Made by a program: the position numbers and the translations under genes. The notes beneath the pieces are model-generated. The model did not search any database and was not told where the DNA came from. It saw only the letters and a program-made list of their open reading frames with translations. A stretch of 17,141 nucleotides of DNA from DASWKG01 sp036396755 (GTDB lineage Bacteria > Actinomycetota > UBA4738 > CALAEC01), in the NCBI GenBank assembly GCA_036396755.1, contig DASWKG010000084.1, forward strand, positions 1 through 17,141, given 5' to 3'. Of this stretch, positions 5,818 through 13,342 are shown piece by piece. Each line of letters opens with the position of its first letter. Position 1 is the stretch's first letter.

Positions 5818-7099
5818 CCACCCTCGCCGCGGCTCGCGCCGCCGCGAGGGTTCGGTCGATCTCGCTCTCGCCGTGGGCCACGGAGAGGAACCATCCCTCG
5901 TACCCGGACGGCGGCAGATACACCCCCCGCTCGAGCATCGCGTGGAAGAAGCGGGCGTAGGCGTCGTGATCGGCGGCTCTGGCGCCCTCGTAGTCCCTAA
6001 CCTCCTTGGCGCCCAGGAAGACCGAGAACAGGGAGGCGGTGCGGTTCACGGCGCAGCTCACCCCGGCGTCCTCGAGGGCGTCGTGGATGCCGTCTGCGAG
6101 CCGCACCGCGGCCCGGGCGAGCTGCGGATAGGGGTCCTCGGTCTCCAGCAGGTCCAGCGCCGCCAGGCCGGCCGCCACCGCCACGGGGTTCCCCGACAGC
6201 GTGCCGGCCTGGTACACGGTCCCGTCGGGAGCCAGCCGGTCCATCAGGTCGGCGCGTCCCCCGAAGGCGGCGCACGGGAAGCCGCCCCCCATCACCTTCC
6301 CGAGGACGGTGAGGTCGGGCCTCACCCCGAACAGCTCCTGCGCCCCGCCCCGGGCGACCCGGAACCCCGTGATCACCTCGTCGAAGACGAGCACCGCGCC
6401 GTGGGCCGTCGTGAGGTCGCGCAGCCCTTCGAGGTAGCCGGGCTGCGGCGGCACCACACCCATGTTCGCGGCCACCGGCTCTATGACGACGCAGGCGACT
6501 TCGTCGCCGGCGTCGTCGAAGACATCGGAGACGGCCTGGAGGTCGTTGTAGGGCAGGACGATGGTGTCGGCCGCCGCGCCCTCGGTCACGCCGGGGCTCC
6601 CCGGGATGCCGAGGGTGGCCACACCCGAACCGGCCGCGACCAGCAGGGAGTCGGCGTGGCCGTGGTAGCAGCCCGCCATCTTCACGACCTTCGGACGGCC
6701 GGTGGCGGCGCGGGCGAGCCGGATCGCGCTCATGGCGGCCTCGGTGCCCGACGACACCAGGCGGACCTTCTCGATCGAGGGCACCAGCCGGACGAGCGCC
6801 TCGGCCATCAGCACCTCCGCCTCGGTGGGGGCGCCGAACGAGGTGCCGCGGCGGGCCGCCTCGGCCGCCGCCTCGACGATCTCGGGGCGGGCGTGGCCGA
6901 ACAGGAGCGCTCCCCAGGACTGCACGTAATCGACGTAGGTGGCGCCATCGGCGTCCTCGACGACGGCCCCGAGGCCCCTCACCATGAACGGCGGCGTCCC
7001 CCCCACGGCGCCGAACGCGCGGACGGGGGAATTGACCCCGCCCGGGGTGACCTGCCGCGCGCGCGCGAACAGCTCCTCCGACCGGCCTAGCGGAGCCAG
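5801..7099 (-). CDS. hemL: Glutamate-1-semialdehyde 2,1-aminomutase
   Basis: This PLP enzyme converts glutamate-1-semialdehyde to 5-aminolevulinate, the second step of the C5 heme route. FDEVITGFR and the PLP lysine in LGKVMGGGFPCAAFGG are present. The first ATG, GTG or TTG in this frame is a GTG at 7006, yet the preceding codons encode the conserved family N-terminus (SEELFARARQVTPGG then VNSPVRAFGA). I therefore place the start at a CTG (7097-7099), which has GAGGGAGG seven bases upstream, overlaps the end of hemB by 13 bases and gives 432 residues, the usual family length. The N-terminal coding extension is secure; the exact start codon is inferred. Confidence 0.9.
   Translation of the reverse strand: MAPLGRSEELFARARQVTPGGVNSPVRAFGAVGGTPPFMVRGLGAVVEDADGATYVDYVQSWGALLFGHARPEIVEAAAEAARRGTSFGAPTEAEVLMAEALVRLVPSIEKVRLVSSGTEAAMSAIRLARAATGRPKVVKMAGCYHGHADSLLVAAGSGVATLGIPGSPGVTEGAAADTIVLPYNDLQAVSDVFDDAGDEVACVVIEPVAANMGVVPPQPGYLEGLRDLTTAHGAVLVFDEVITGFRVARGGAQELFGVRPDLTVLGKVMGGGFPCAAFGGRADLMDRLAPDGTVYQAGTLSGNPVAVAAGLAALDLLETEDPYPQLARAAVRLADGIHDALEDAGVSCAVNRTASLFSVFLGAKEVRDYEGARAADHDAYARFFHAMLERGVYLPPSGYEGWFLSVAHGESEIDRTLAAARAAARVATAPS
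5821..5850 (+). terminator. Hairpin just after the cytochrome operon, inside hemL
   Basis: A 13-base stem with one mismatch (5821-5833 against 5838-5850) and a four-base TCGC loop begins three bases after the stop of the 37-residue ORF. It is very GC-rich and followed by TTCGGTCGATCTCG, not a T tract. Its placement suits termination of the rightward operon, although the bases also code for the C-terminus of HemL. Confidence 0.4.
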
Positions 7100-8067
7100 T
7101 CGGCGGCCTCCCTCGCGTGGTAGGTGACGATGAGGTCGGCGCCGGCCCTGCGGATCGCGGTCAGCACCTCGAGCGTGGCCTGCCGCTCGTCGAGCCAGCC
7201 CCGCTCGGCCGCCGCCTTCATCATCGCGTACTCGCCCGACACGTTGTAGGCGGCGAGCGGCACGTCGACCTCCTCGCGGGCCCGGCCGATCACGTCGAGG
7301 TAGGCCAGCGCCGGCTTCACCATCACCGCGTCGGCGCCCTCCTCGATGTCCCGGCGGATCTCGCGGAGCGCCTCGTCGGCGTTCGCCGGGTCCATCTGGT
7401 GCGCCCGTCGGTCCCCGAAGGAGGGCGCGCCCTCGGCGGCGTCGCGGAACGGGCCGTAGAAGCTCGACGCGTACTTCGCCGCGTAGGCGAGGATGCCGGT
7501 CTCGGGGTGTCCGCCATCGTCGAGCGCCTCGCGGATGGCCGCGACCTGCCCATCCATCATCCCCGAGGGGGCCACGAGGTCCGCGCCCGCACCCGCCTGG
7601 GAGACGGCGATCCGCCGGTAGAGCTCCACGGTTGGATCGTTCGCGGGCGCGTCCCGGTCACCCTCGTCGAAGACCCCGCAGTGGCCGTGGTCGGTGTACT
7701 CGCACAGGCAGAGGTCGGCGATCAGCACCGCGTCGCCACCGAGCTCGTCGCGGAGCGCCCGCAGGGCCGCCTGGGCGATCCCCTCGTCGTTCCACGCCTC
7801 GCTTCCCTCCGGGTCCTTCCGGGCGGGGATGCCGAAGACCAGGAAAGCCAGCACGCCCCGCTCCGCGACCTCCCGCGCCTCCTTGCGGACCGACTCGAGC
7901 GTGTGCTGCGCGTGGCCGGGCATCGACGCGATGGGGGCCGGCTCGCCGATCCCCTCCTTCACGAACAGGGGCGCCACCAGGTGGCGCGGGGCGAGATCGG
8001 TCTCGCGCACGAGGGCCCGCAGGGCCTCGGTCCGCCGAAGCCGCCGTGGACGGTGAGTGGGGCGCAC
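7087..8067 (-). CDS. hemB: Delta-aminolevulinic acid dehydratase (porphobilinogen synthase)
   Basis: This 326-residue enzyme condenses two 5-aminolevulinate molecules into porphobilinogen. Both active-site lysines are visible: K198 in AYAAKYASSFYGPFRDAA and the Schiff-base K251 in VMVKPALAYLD. The metal site DLCLCEYTDHGHCG holds three cysteines (C120, C122, C130), as in zinc-dependent enzymes. The frame is open to 8376, but the GTG at 8067 gives the family N-terminus RPTHRPRRLRRT; an ATG at 8103 is the alternative. No Shine-Dalgarno is close to 8067, but a TACCAT box ends seven bases upstream, suggesting a leaderless message. It overlaps hemL at its 3' end. Confidence 0.95.
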   Translation of the reverse strand: MRPTHRPRRLRRTEALRALVRETDLAPRHLVAPLFVKEGIGEPAPIASMPGHAQHTLESVRKEAREVAERGVLAFLVFGIPARKDPEGSEAWNDEGIAQAALRALRDELGGDAVLIADLCLCEYTDHGHCGVFDEGDRDAPANDPTVELYRRIAVSQAGAGADLVAPSGMMDGQVAAIREALDDGGHPETGILAYAAKYASSFYGPFRDAAEGAPSFGDRRAHQMDPANADEALREIRRDIEEGADAVMVKPALAYLDVIGRAREEVDVPLAAYNVSGEYAMMKAAAERGWLDERQATLEVLTAIRRAGADLIVTYHAREAADWLR

Positions 8068-8074
8068 GGACCCG

Positions 8075-8080
8075 ATGGTA
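8075..8080 (-). promoter_or_regulatory. Candidate leaderless -10 box for hemB (TACCAT)
   Basis: TACCAT on the minus strand ends seven bases before the GTG at 8067, putting the expected transcription start on the start codon itself. The same box and spacing occur before the glutaredoxin-like gene and before the short ORF at rex. No clear -35 element is seen. Confidence 0.5.
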
Positions 8081-8200
8081 GGCGCTCCCGAGGCTCTCCG
8101 CATGCCCCGGGATCGCGCATCTCCATGGACATCTCCACATCGAAGGAAGGAATTCGGCCGCCGGCGGCGAACCAGTATGAATCGGCACCAAACGATCCGA

Positions 8201-8208
8201 GAGGAGGG
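8201..8208 (+). promoter_or_regulatory. Shine-Dalgarno that selects the TTG start at 8216
   Basis: GAGGAGGG lies seven bases before TTG 8216. It favours that codon over the in-frame ATG at 8177, and the resulting protein begins directly with a signal peptide. Confidence 0.7.
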
Positions 8209-8215
8209 GTGGCAG

Positions 8216-8860
8216 TTGAAGAGGTTCGTCGGATTTCTCGCCCTCGCGGGGCTTGCCAGCAGCCTCACGTTCGTAGGGCCGCTCACGGCCGGCCCGGACT
8301 TCAACAACAAGTACTCGCCCGAGCCCCAGACGGTGGAGTGTCGTGACAGCGACGACAACGTGGTGGGCACGGTCACCTACGGCGGTCCCCTGAAGATGTG
8401 GCCGCCGAACCACAAGTACCAGACGGTCACGGTTACGGCCCTCGCCGTCGACTCCGGCGACGACGTCACCCTCGGCACCGAGGGGACGCACGACGAGTAC
8501 GCCCAAGACGGCAGCGAGGCGAACGGCGCCGGGAACACGGACAACGACGTCAACCCGATCGCCGACTCCGACGGGCCCAACGACGGCTCGGCCGCAACGA
8601 GCCACGACCTCCGCTCCGAGCGGGCGGGCACCGGCGACGGCCGCGTCTACACCCTCGACTGGCAGGCCACCTTCACCGACGACGCTGACGACGGCTACGG
8701 AGAGGTCGTCTGCGGCTCGGCCGACCTCGACGGCAGCGGCTTCGACCCCAACGCCGACGCCTTCCTGATCGAGGTGCCCCACGACATGCGGTGCGGCGCC
8801 GACTGGAAGGGTGGCAACCAGGGCAACGGCGGCCAGGGGCAGTGCGGGAGTGGCGCGTAG
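8216..8860 (+). CDS. Secreted Asp-rich protein with WPPNHK motif
   Basis: The 214-residue product begins MKRFVGFLALAGLASSLTF, a typical signal peptide with probable cleavage near LTAG. The mature part has W62PPNHKY, later LRSERAGTGDGRVYTLDW, and ends its core with IEVPHDM. WPPNHK, RxER-GxGxGRVYT and VPHD in this order recur in bacterial secreted beta-sandwich-like domains whose function I do not know. The middle is strongly acidic (many Asp, Asn and Gly), which could bind calcium. C42, C166, C193 and C210 could form disulfides, and the tail is Gly/Gln-rich. The gene runs opposite to the surrounding heme genes. A weak promoter (TTCGGC-17-TATGAA at 8153-8181) is possible. Confidence 0.8.
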   Translation: MKRFVGFLALAGLASSLTFVGPLTAGPDFNNKYSPEPQTVECRDSDDNVVGTVTYGGPLKMWPPNHKYQTVTVTALAVDSGDDVTLGTEGTHDEYAQDGSEANGAGNTDNDVNPIADSDGPNDGSAATSHDLRSERAGTGDGRVYTLDWQATFTDDADDGYGEVVCGSADLDGSGFDPNADAFLIEVPHDMRCGADWKGGNQGNGGQGQCGSGA

Positions 8861-8886
8861 CTCACACCCGAGTCGAACCTGACACC

Positions 8887-8918
8887 ACGGGAGCCCGGTC
8901 GTGCGGCCGGGCTCCCGT
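8887..8918 (+). terminator. Strong hairpin, probable terminator of the secreted-protein gene
   Basis: A perfect 12-base stem, ACGGGAGCCCGG and CCGGGCTCCCGT, with an eight-base loop begins 26 bases after the stop at 8860. Only a short T-containing stretch (CGTTCTCGG) follows. It ends just before the ribosome site (GGAGG, 8926-8930) of the lipoprotein gene, so it could also limit read-through into that gene. Confidence 0.65.
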
Positions 8919-8934
8919 CGTTCTCGGAGGCAAC

Positions 8935-9720
8935 GTGCGGAAAACGCGGTTGGTGCCGATCCTCGCAGCGGGCGCCCTGGCGCTCGCCGGCTGCCGGGCG
9001 CCCGGGTCCGGCCCTCCCGACGACGCCGGAGGCGGGGCTCTCCCCCAGGAGCTCGCCCGCCGGCCCGAGCGGCTGAAGCCCGAGGACCGCCCGTCGAAGA
9101 GCGAGGAGGCCGCCGACCGGAAGCGGGAGGGAGACGGGCCCGGCAAGGAGAAGCCCGAACGGCCGGGGAAGGACCCCAAGGGCCCCGAGGCGAGCCCGTC
9201 GGCGACCCCCTCTCCGGCGCCCGCGGACCCCGAGCCGGACGGCCCCGAGCAGACCCGGAGCCTCAGCGAGGTCTCGGACGCCCGCGACGACCAGGGGGCC
9301 CTCGGCCCCTCCTACGCCGACCTCGTGGCCGTGGCCGTCGCCTCCCGCGGCGACGCGGCCCTGATCTTCGTGGACCTGGCCGAGGCGGTCCCCTCGCGGC
9401 TCGAGGCCGGGGAGGTGATGGGGATCGGCGTGGACCTGTACACCGGTTCCTCGTCCGAGAGCACGTATCAGCTCTTCGCCGACGGGGGCTCGGACGGATG
9501 GCACGCCTACCTCCAGGGGCCCGACGGCTTCGTGGCGTACCCGGGCTCCTTCGCGATCGGCGGGCGCAGACTCGCCTTCGAGGTGCCGTGGCGCTCCCTC
9601 GGTAACGTCCGTGAGGCCGGCTTCCGCGCGTTCGCCGACTGGTCCGAGGAGGCGATCGCCCTGAATCGCTCCTCGAACGACCTCGCCCCGGAGGACGGCT
9701 CGGCGCGCTTCAGCCGCTAA
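8935..9720 (+). CDS. Lipoprotein with charged linker and C-terminal beta-rich domain
   Basis: This 261-residue protein has a lipoprotein signal: MRKTRLVPILAAGALALAGC, with lipobox L17-A-G-C20, so the mature protein should be lipid-anchored on the outer face of the membrane. Residues 21-107 form a disordered Pro/Lys/Glu/Asp-rich spacer (KEKPERPGKDPKGP). Residues 108-261 look like a compact beta domain, with alternating strands such as VMGIGVDLYTG and RRLAFEVPWRSLG; a carbohydrate-binding-like sandwich is possible, but no signature is certain. The GTG at 8935 is four bases after GGAGG. Its stop overlaps the hemD stop by 11 bases on the opposite strand. Function unknown. Confidence 0.8.
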   Translation: MRKTRLVPILAAGALALAGCRAPGSGPPDDAGGGALPQELARRPERLKPEDRPSKSEEAADRKREGDGPGKEKPERPGKDPKGPEASPSATPSPAPADPEPDGPEQTRSLSEVSDARDDQGALGPSYADLVAVAVASRGDAALIFVDLAEAVPSRLEAGEVMGIGVDLYTGSSSESTYQLFADGGSDGWHAYLQGPDGFVAYPGSFAIGGRRLAFEVPWRSLGNVREAGFRAFADWSEEAIALNRSSNDLAPEDGSARFSR

Positions 9721-10495
9721 CCGTCCGGCGCCGGGCCAGCGTCCGCTCCACCGCCTCGACCAGCCCCTCCAGCGTATGGGGGCGCGCAACGGCCGCGACC
9801 CGGAAGCCCGCCTCACGCGCCCGGCGAGCTGTCACCGGGCCGATGCAGGCGACGGCGGGTCCGCTCGGCACGCCCGCCGCCGCGACGAAGCCCTCGACCG
9901 TCGAGGCCGAGGTGAACGTGACCGCGTCGATCTCCCCCCGCGCGAGCGCCGCCCGCACCTTGGCCGGAAGGGACCGGACGGAACGCGACCGGTACGCGTC
10001 GACCCGGGCGACGTTCCATCCCTTCGCCTCGAGGAGATCCTCGAGCTCGGCCGGGGCGATGTCGGCGCGGGGCAGGAGCACCCGGCCACTCCCCCCCGGG
10101 AAGGCGCGGCCGAGCGCCTCGGTCGTGTACGTCCGCGGCACGAGGTCGGCGATGATGCCGCGCTCGCGGAGCGCCTCGGCGGTCCCCGGGCCCACCGCCG
10201 CCACCTCCGCCCGGAGACCTCGCGCGTCGAGGCCCAGCGTCGCCGCGCGGGCGAACCACGCCTCCACGCCCTCGGCGCTCGTGAAAGCGACCCAGTCGAA
10301 TCCCGCCTCCGCCGCCTCGCGGATCGCGGCCGCGAACGGACCCGACCGCGACGGCGTGACCGCGATCGCCGGGGCCTCGACGGGGATGGCCCCCCGGGCT
10401 CGGAGGAGCGACGAGAGCGCCCCGGCTCGCTCGGGGCTGCGCGTCACGAGCACGCGACGGCCCTCGAGGGGCCGGGACGGCCGGCGGCTCACCAC
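9710..10495 (-). CDS. hemD: Uroporphyrinogen-III synthase
   Basis: This 261-residue protein would close hydroxymethylbilane to uroporphyrinogen III with inversion of ring D. The family is poorly conserved, but the N-terminal GRRVLVTRSPERAGALSSLL, the FDWVAFTSAEGVEAW segment, AVGPGTAEALRERG, the central YRS and DAVTFTSASTVEGF in the second half are typical of its two Rossmann-like domains. Position after hemC supports the call. The GTG at 10495 begins one base after the hemC stop, with GAGGGG about nine bases upstream; a second GTG at 10492 is equally possible. The frame runs open to 10615, but that extension only shadows hemC. Confidence 0.9.
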   Translation of the reverse strand: MVSRRPSRPLEGRRVLVTRSPERAGALSSLLRARGAIPVEAPAIAVTPSRSGPFAAAIREAAEAGFDWVAFTSAEGVEAWFARAATLGLDARGLRAEVAAVGPGTAEALRERGIIADLVPRTYTTEALGRAFPGGSGRVLLPRADIAPAELEDLLEAKGWNVARVDAYRSRSVRSLPAKVRAALARGEIDAVTFTSASTVEGFVAAAGVPSGPAVACIGPVTARRAREAGFRVAAVARPHTLEGLVEAVERTLARRRTVSG

Positions 10496-10496
10496 G

Positions 10497-11384
10497 TCAG
10501 GTCGCCCCTCGCAGGATGCCGGCGGCCCCGCCGGCCAGCAGCTCTTCGGCCGCGGATGCGGCGGCGGCCTCGGGGGCGTCGGCGAGCGCCTCCGCGCGCA
10601 GCAGGCCGCTCCCATCGGGACGGATCACCACAGCGACCAGCCGAACGGCGTCCCCGTCCACCTCCGCGTACGCGCCGAGCGGCAGGCGGCACCCGCCACC
10701 CACCCTTCGCACCAGCCCTCGCTCGGCCTCGAACGCGGCACGCGAGGCCGGGTCCTCGAGAGCGGCGGTGGCCTCCGCCGCGGGACCACCCGAGGGCGCC
10801 TGAACCGCGAGGGCCCCCTGACCGGGCGCCGGGACCATCTCGTCGGTGGGCAGCAGCTCGGCGTGCTCGGGGGCGATGCCGAGCCTGGCCAGGCCCGCGG
10901 CGGCCAGCACCAGCGCGTCGCACTCGCCGTCCGCGAGCTTGCGCAGCCGGGTGTCGACGTTCCCCGAGAGGTCCCGGACGGTCACCCCCGGACGGCTCCG
11001 ACGAAGCTGCGCCCGGCGGCGGAGGCTGGACGTTCCGACCACGGCGCCACCCTCCACCCGGCCGTCGCGCGAGATCAAGAGGTCACCCGGCGCCGCGCGG
11101 CGCGGCACGGCCGCCACCACGACGCCCTCCGGGTCCTCGACCGGCAGGTCCTTCGCCGAATGCACGGCCAGGTCGACCTCACCGCGAAGCACCGCGTCGG
11201 TGATCTCGGCGACGAAGAGGCCCTTGACCCCTGCCGGCGAACCGTCCGCCGGCTCGCCGCGGTCGCCCGCGGTCACCATCGGGACGAGCTCGGTCTCGTG
11301 GCCCAGGCGCTCGAGCATCGCCGCGACCTCGCTCGCCTGCGCGAGGGCCAGCCGGGACCTCCTGGTGCCGATGCGAAGCCGCAC
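10497..11384 (-). CDS. hemC: Porphobilinogen deaminase (hydroxymethylbilane synthase)
   Basis: This 295-residue enzyme polymerises four porphobilinogens into hydroxymethylbilane. The N-terminal RLRIGTRRSRLALAQA, the catalytic Asp in HSAKDLP (D79), GTSSLRRRAQL and APGQGALAVQ are all present. C232 in GGGCRLPLGAY is the site of the dipyrromethane cofactor. The frame is open to 11432, but the GTG at 11384 starts exactly at the conserved N-terminus and lies seven bases after the hemA stop. No good Shine-Dalgarno precedes it, so translation is probably coupled to hemA. Confidence 0.96.
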   Translation of the reverse strand: MRLRIGTRRSRLALAQASEVAAMLERLGHETELVPMVTAGDRGEPADGSPAGVKGLFVAEITDAVLRGEVDLAVHSAKDLPVEDPEGVVVAAVPRRAAPGDLLISRDGRVEGGAVVGTSSLRRRAQLRRSRPGVTVRDLSGNVDTRLRKLADGECDALVLAAAGLARLGIAPEHAELLPTDEMVPAPGQGALAVQAPSGGPAAEATAALEDPASRAAFEAERGLVRRVGGGCRLPLGAYAEVDGDAVRLVAVVIRPDGSGLLRAEALADAPEAAAASAAEELLAGGAAGILRGAT

Positions 11385-11391
11385 GGCCCGG

Positions 11392-12654
11392 CTACGGCTC
11401 GAGATCGAAGAGCTCTGCGAGCGTGCGCGCATGGGACTCGCCGAGCCCCGCGCCCCACCGCTCCTTGAGCCGCACGACGGGGTCGTGGAGCAGCGTCTTC
11501 ACGATGCCCTTCGTGAGCGCCTCCACCGCCTCCCACTGGCGATCGCTGAGCGAGGCCAGCCGTGGGGCGACGCGCTCCAGCTCGGCGGCACGGATCCCCT
11601 CGCCGCGGGCGTGCAGCGCCGCGATGAGGGGCGCCAGCTGCGCCGCGCGACGCTGGGTGCGGTAGCGGGCCGCCTCCTCGGCGAGCAGCGCTCGAGCCCG
11701 TTCGATCTGCTCGGCGATCCCCGTGCGCGACTCGACGAGCATGCCGCGAAGGTCGTCGATGTCGGCCACGCCGGCTCCGGGAACCTCGCGAACCGCGACC
11801 TCGACGTCGCGTGGGACGGCGAGGTCGAGGAGGAAGATGGGACGGCGGCGCCCCGCGACCGCCGCCTCGACCGCCTCCCTCGACACCATCGCGCGGGTCG
11901 AGCCCGTCGACGAGACGACCAGATCGGCCTCGGCCAGCGCCTCCGGCACCTCCGCGAGGGAGCCGTGGGCCCCGCCCACGCGGGTCGCGAGCCGTGCCGC
12001 CCGCTCGGGCGTTCGGTTCAGCACCCGGAACCGCCCCACGCCGTGCGCGGCGAGCGCGGAGACCGCGAGCGTGCCCATCTCCCCCGCCCCGATCACGAGC
12101 ACCGAGCGGCCCTCCAGCCCGTCGAGGTGATCCGCGGCCAGCGCCGCCCCCGCCTCGACGAACGCCGCGGGGCTGGCACCCAGCTCCGTCTCGCTCCTGG
12201 CCCGGCGGCCGGCGCGGAAGGCGTAGCGGAACAGCGGCGAGAGCGCCGGGCCGCAGGCGCCCTCCTCCCGGGCGCGCTGGAAGGCGCCCCGCACCTGGGA
12301 GAAGATCTGCGGCTCCCCCACCACCATCGAGTCGAGGCCGGCGACCACCGAGAAGAGGTGCTCCGCCGCCTCGTCCTCGTAGTGCGCGTACAGGGGCTCG
12401 GCGAACTCCTCCACCGGCACCTCGCGCGACTCCGAGAGGAACCGCTTCAGGGAGGTGAAGCCCTCGTGGTACCCGGCGACCTCGGCGTACGCCTCGACGC
12501 GGTTGCAGGTCGAGACGATCACGCACTCCTCGACCCCGGGGAGGCCGAGCAGGTGGTGGTAGGCCTTCGGCTCGTCGTCCTCACCGAACGCGAGGCGCTC
12601 GAGGAGCTCGACCGGGGCCCTTCGGTAGGAGACGCCGAGCGCGAGTACCGGCAT
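11392..12654 (-). CDS. hemA: Glutamyl-tRNA reductase
   Basis: This 420-residue enzyme reduces glutamyl-tRNA to glutamate-1-semialdehyde with NADPH, the committed step of C5 heme synthesis. The catalytic C50 lies in IVSTCNRVEAYA. GLDSMVVGEPQIFSQVR is the second signature, and VLVIGAGEMG begins the NADPH domain. The C-terminal helical dimerisation domain (EALTKGIVKTLLHDPVVRLKE region) is complete. The ATG at 12654 is ten bases beyond the rex stop. Instead of a Shine-Dalgarno, a TAGACT hexamer ends seven bases upstream, so hemA may be leaderless from its own promoter as well as cotranscribed with rex. Confidence 0.97.
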   Translation of the reverse strand: MPVLALGVSYRRAPVELLERLAFGEDDEPKAYHHLLGLPGVEECVIVSTCNRVEAYAEVAGYHEGFTSLKRFLSESREVPVEEFAEPLYAHYEDEAAEHLFSVVAGLDSMVVGEPQIFSQVRGAFQRAREEGACGPALSPLFRYAFRAGRRARSETELGASPAAFVEAGAALAADHLDGLEGRSVLVIGAGEMGTLAVSALAAHGVGRFRVLNRTPERAARLATRVGGAHGSLAEVPEALAEADLVVSSTGSTRAMVSREAVEAAVAGRRRPIFLLDLAVPRDVEVAVREVPGAGVADIDDLRGMLVESRTGIAEQIERARALLAEEAARYRTQRRAAQLAPLIAALHARGEGIRAAELERVAPRLASLSDRQWEAVEALTKGIVKTLLHDPVVRLKERWGAGLGESHARTLAELFDLEP

Positions 12655-12661
12655 GAGCGTC

Positions 12662-12667
12662 AGTCTA
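12662..12667 (-). promoter_or_regulatory. Candidate leaderless -10 box for hemA (TAGACT)
   Basis: TAGACT on the minus strand fits the TANNNT form of actinobacterial -10 boxes and ends seven bases before the hemA ATG, the same geometry as the TACCAT boxes. It includes the rex stop codon. Confidence 0.35.
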
Positions 12668-13342
12668 CGGGGTGCCCACCGGCAGGGCCCGGCCCCGCTT
12701 CACGTCGGCCAGCGCGGCCTTCCGCTGCTCGTAGAACGCCAGGATCTGGAGCTCCACCGCGAGGTCAACCTTCCGGATCGAGACGTGCTCGCTCGAGGAG
12801 AGCACGACGGGCGCGAAGTTGAGGATCGAGCGGACCCCGGCGGCCGCCATGCGGTCGGCCATCTCCTGGGCAGCCGGGGCCGGCGTGGCGATGATGCCGA
12901 TCGAGACCTCGTGCCGGCGAACGAGCGCCTCCAGCTCCTTGATCGGGCGGACCTCGAGGCCCGCCACCCGCTCCCCTACCTTCTCGGGGTCGGCGTCGAC
13001 GAGCGCGACCACGCGGAACCCTCGCTCGGCGAACCCCCGGTAGTTCGCCAGGGCGTGGCCCAGGTTGCCCACGCCGACGATCAGCACGGACCAGTCCTGC
13101 GTGAGGCCCAGCTCGCGGCGGACCTGATGGATCAGGTAGGCCACGTCGTAGCCGACGCCGCGGGTCCCGTAGGAGCCGAGGTAGGAGAGGTCCTTGCGCA
13201 CCTTGGCGGAGTTGACCCCCGCCGACTCGGCGAGCGCCTCGGACGAGACGGTCGAACGGCCGCTCTCGGCCATCTCGACGAGGACCCGGAGGTACACGGG
13301 CAGGCGCCCCACCGTGGCCTCGGGGATGGGCCGCCTCTTCAT
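12665..13342 (-). CDS. rex: Redox-sensing transcriptional repressor Rex
   Basis: This 225-residue repressor binds DNA when NADH/NAD+ is low and releases it when NADH rises. The N-terminal winged-helix domain carries VNSAKVRKDLSYLG and SYGTRGVGYDV; the Rossmann domain has IVGVGNLGHAL (GxGxxG at 90-95) and D116 at the end of strand 2. The C-terminal domain-swap helix is present (VDLAVELQILAFYEQ). The ATG at 13342 is chosen because the protein then begins MKRRPIPEATVGRLP, as in the family. A ten-codon ORF overlaps this ATG. A matching operator is found at 1080-1107. It is probably cotranscribed with hemA, hemC and hemD. Confidence 0.96.
   Translation of the reverse strand: MKRRPIPEATVGRLPVYLRVLVEMAESGRSTVSSEALAESAGVNSAKVRKDLSYLGSYGTRGVGYDVAYLIHQVRRELGLTQDWSVLIVGVGNLGHALANYRGFAERGFRVVALVDADPEKVGERVAGLEVRPIKELEALVRRHEVSIGIIATPAPAAQEMADRMAAAGVRSILNFAPVVLSSSEHVSIRKVDLAVELQILAFYEQRKAALADVKRGRALPVGTP

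Noticed and set aside
8177..8215. ATG at 8177 as start of the secreted protein
   Set aside because: It would place 13 polar residues before the signal peptide and has no good ribosome site; TTG 8216 has GAGGAGGG at ideal spacing.
8068..8376. N-terminal extension of hemB up to 8376
   Set aside because: The extra residues have no counterpart in the family and would overlap the start and signal peptide of the divergent secreted-protein gene.
9776..12822. Several long rightward open frames opposite hemD, hemC and hemA
   Set aside because: Their products are Arg/Pro/Ala-rich with no domain signature, while the leftward frames carry complete catalytic motifs.
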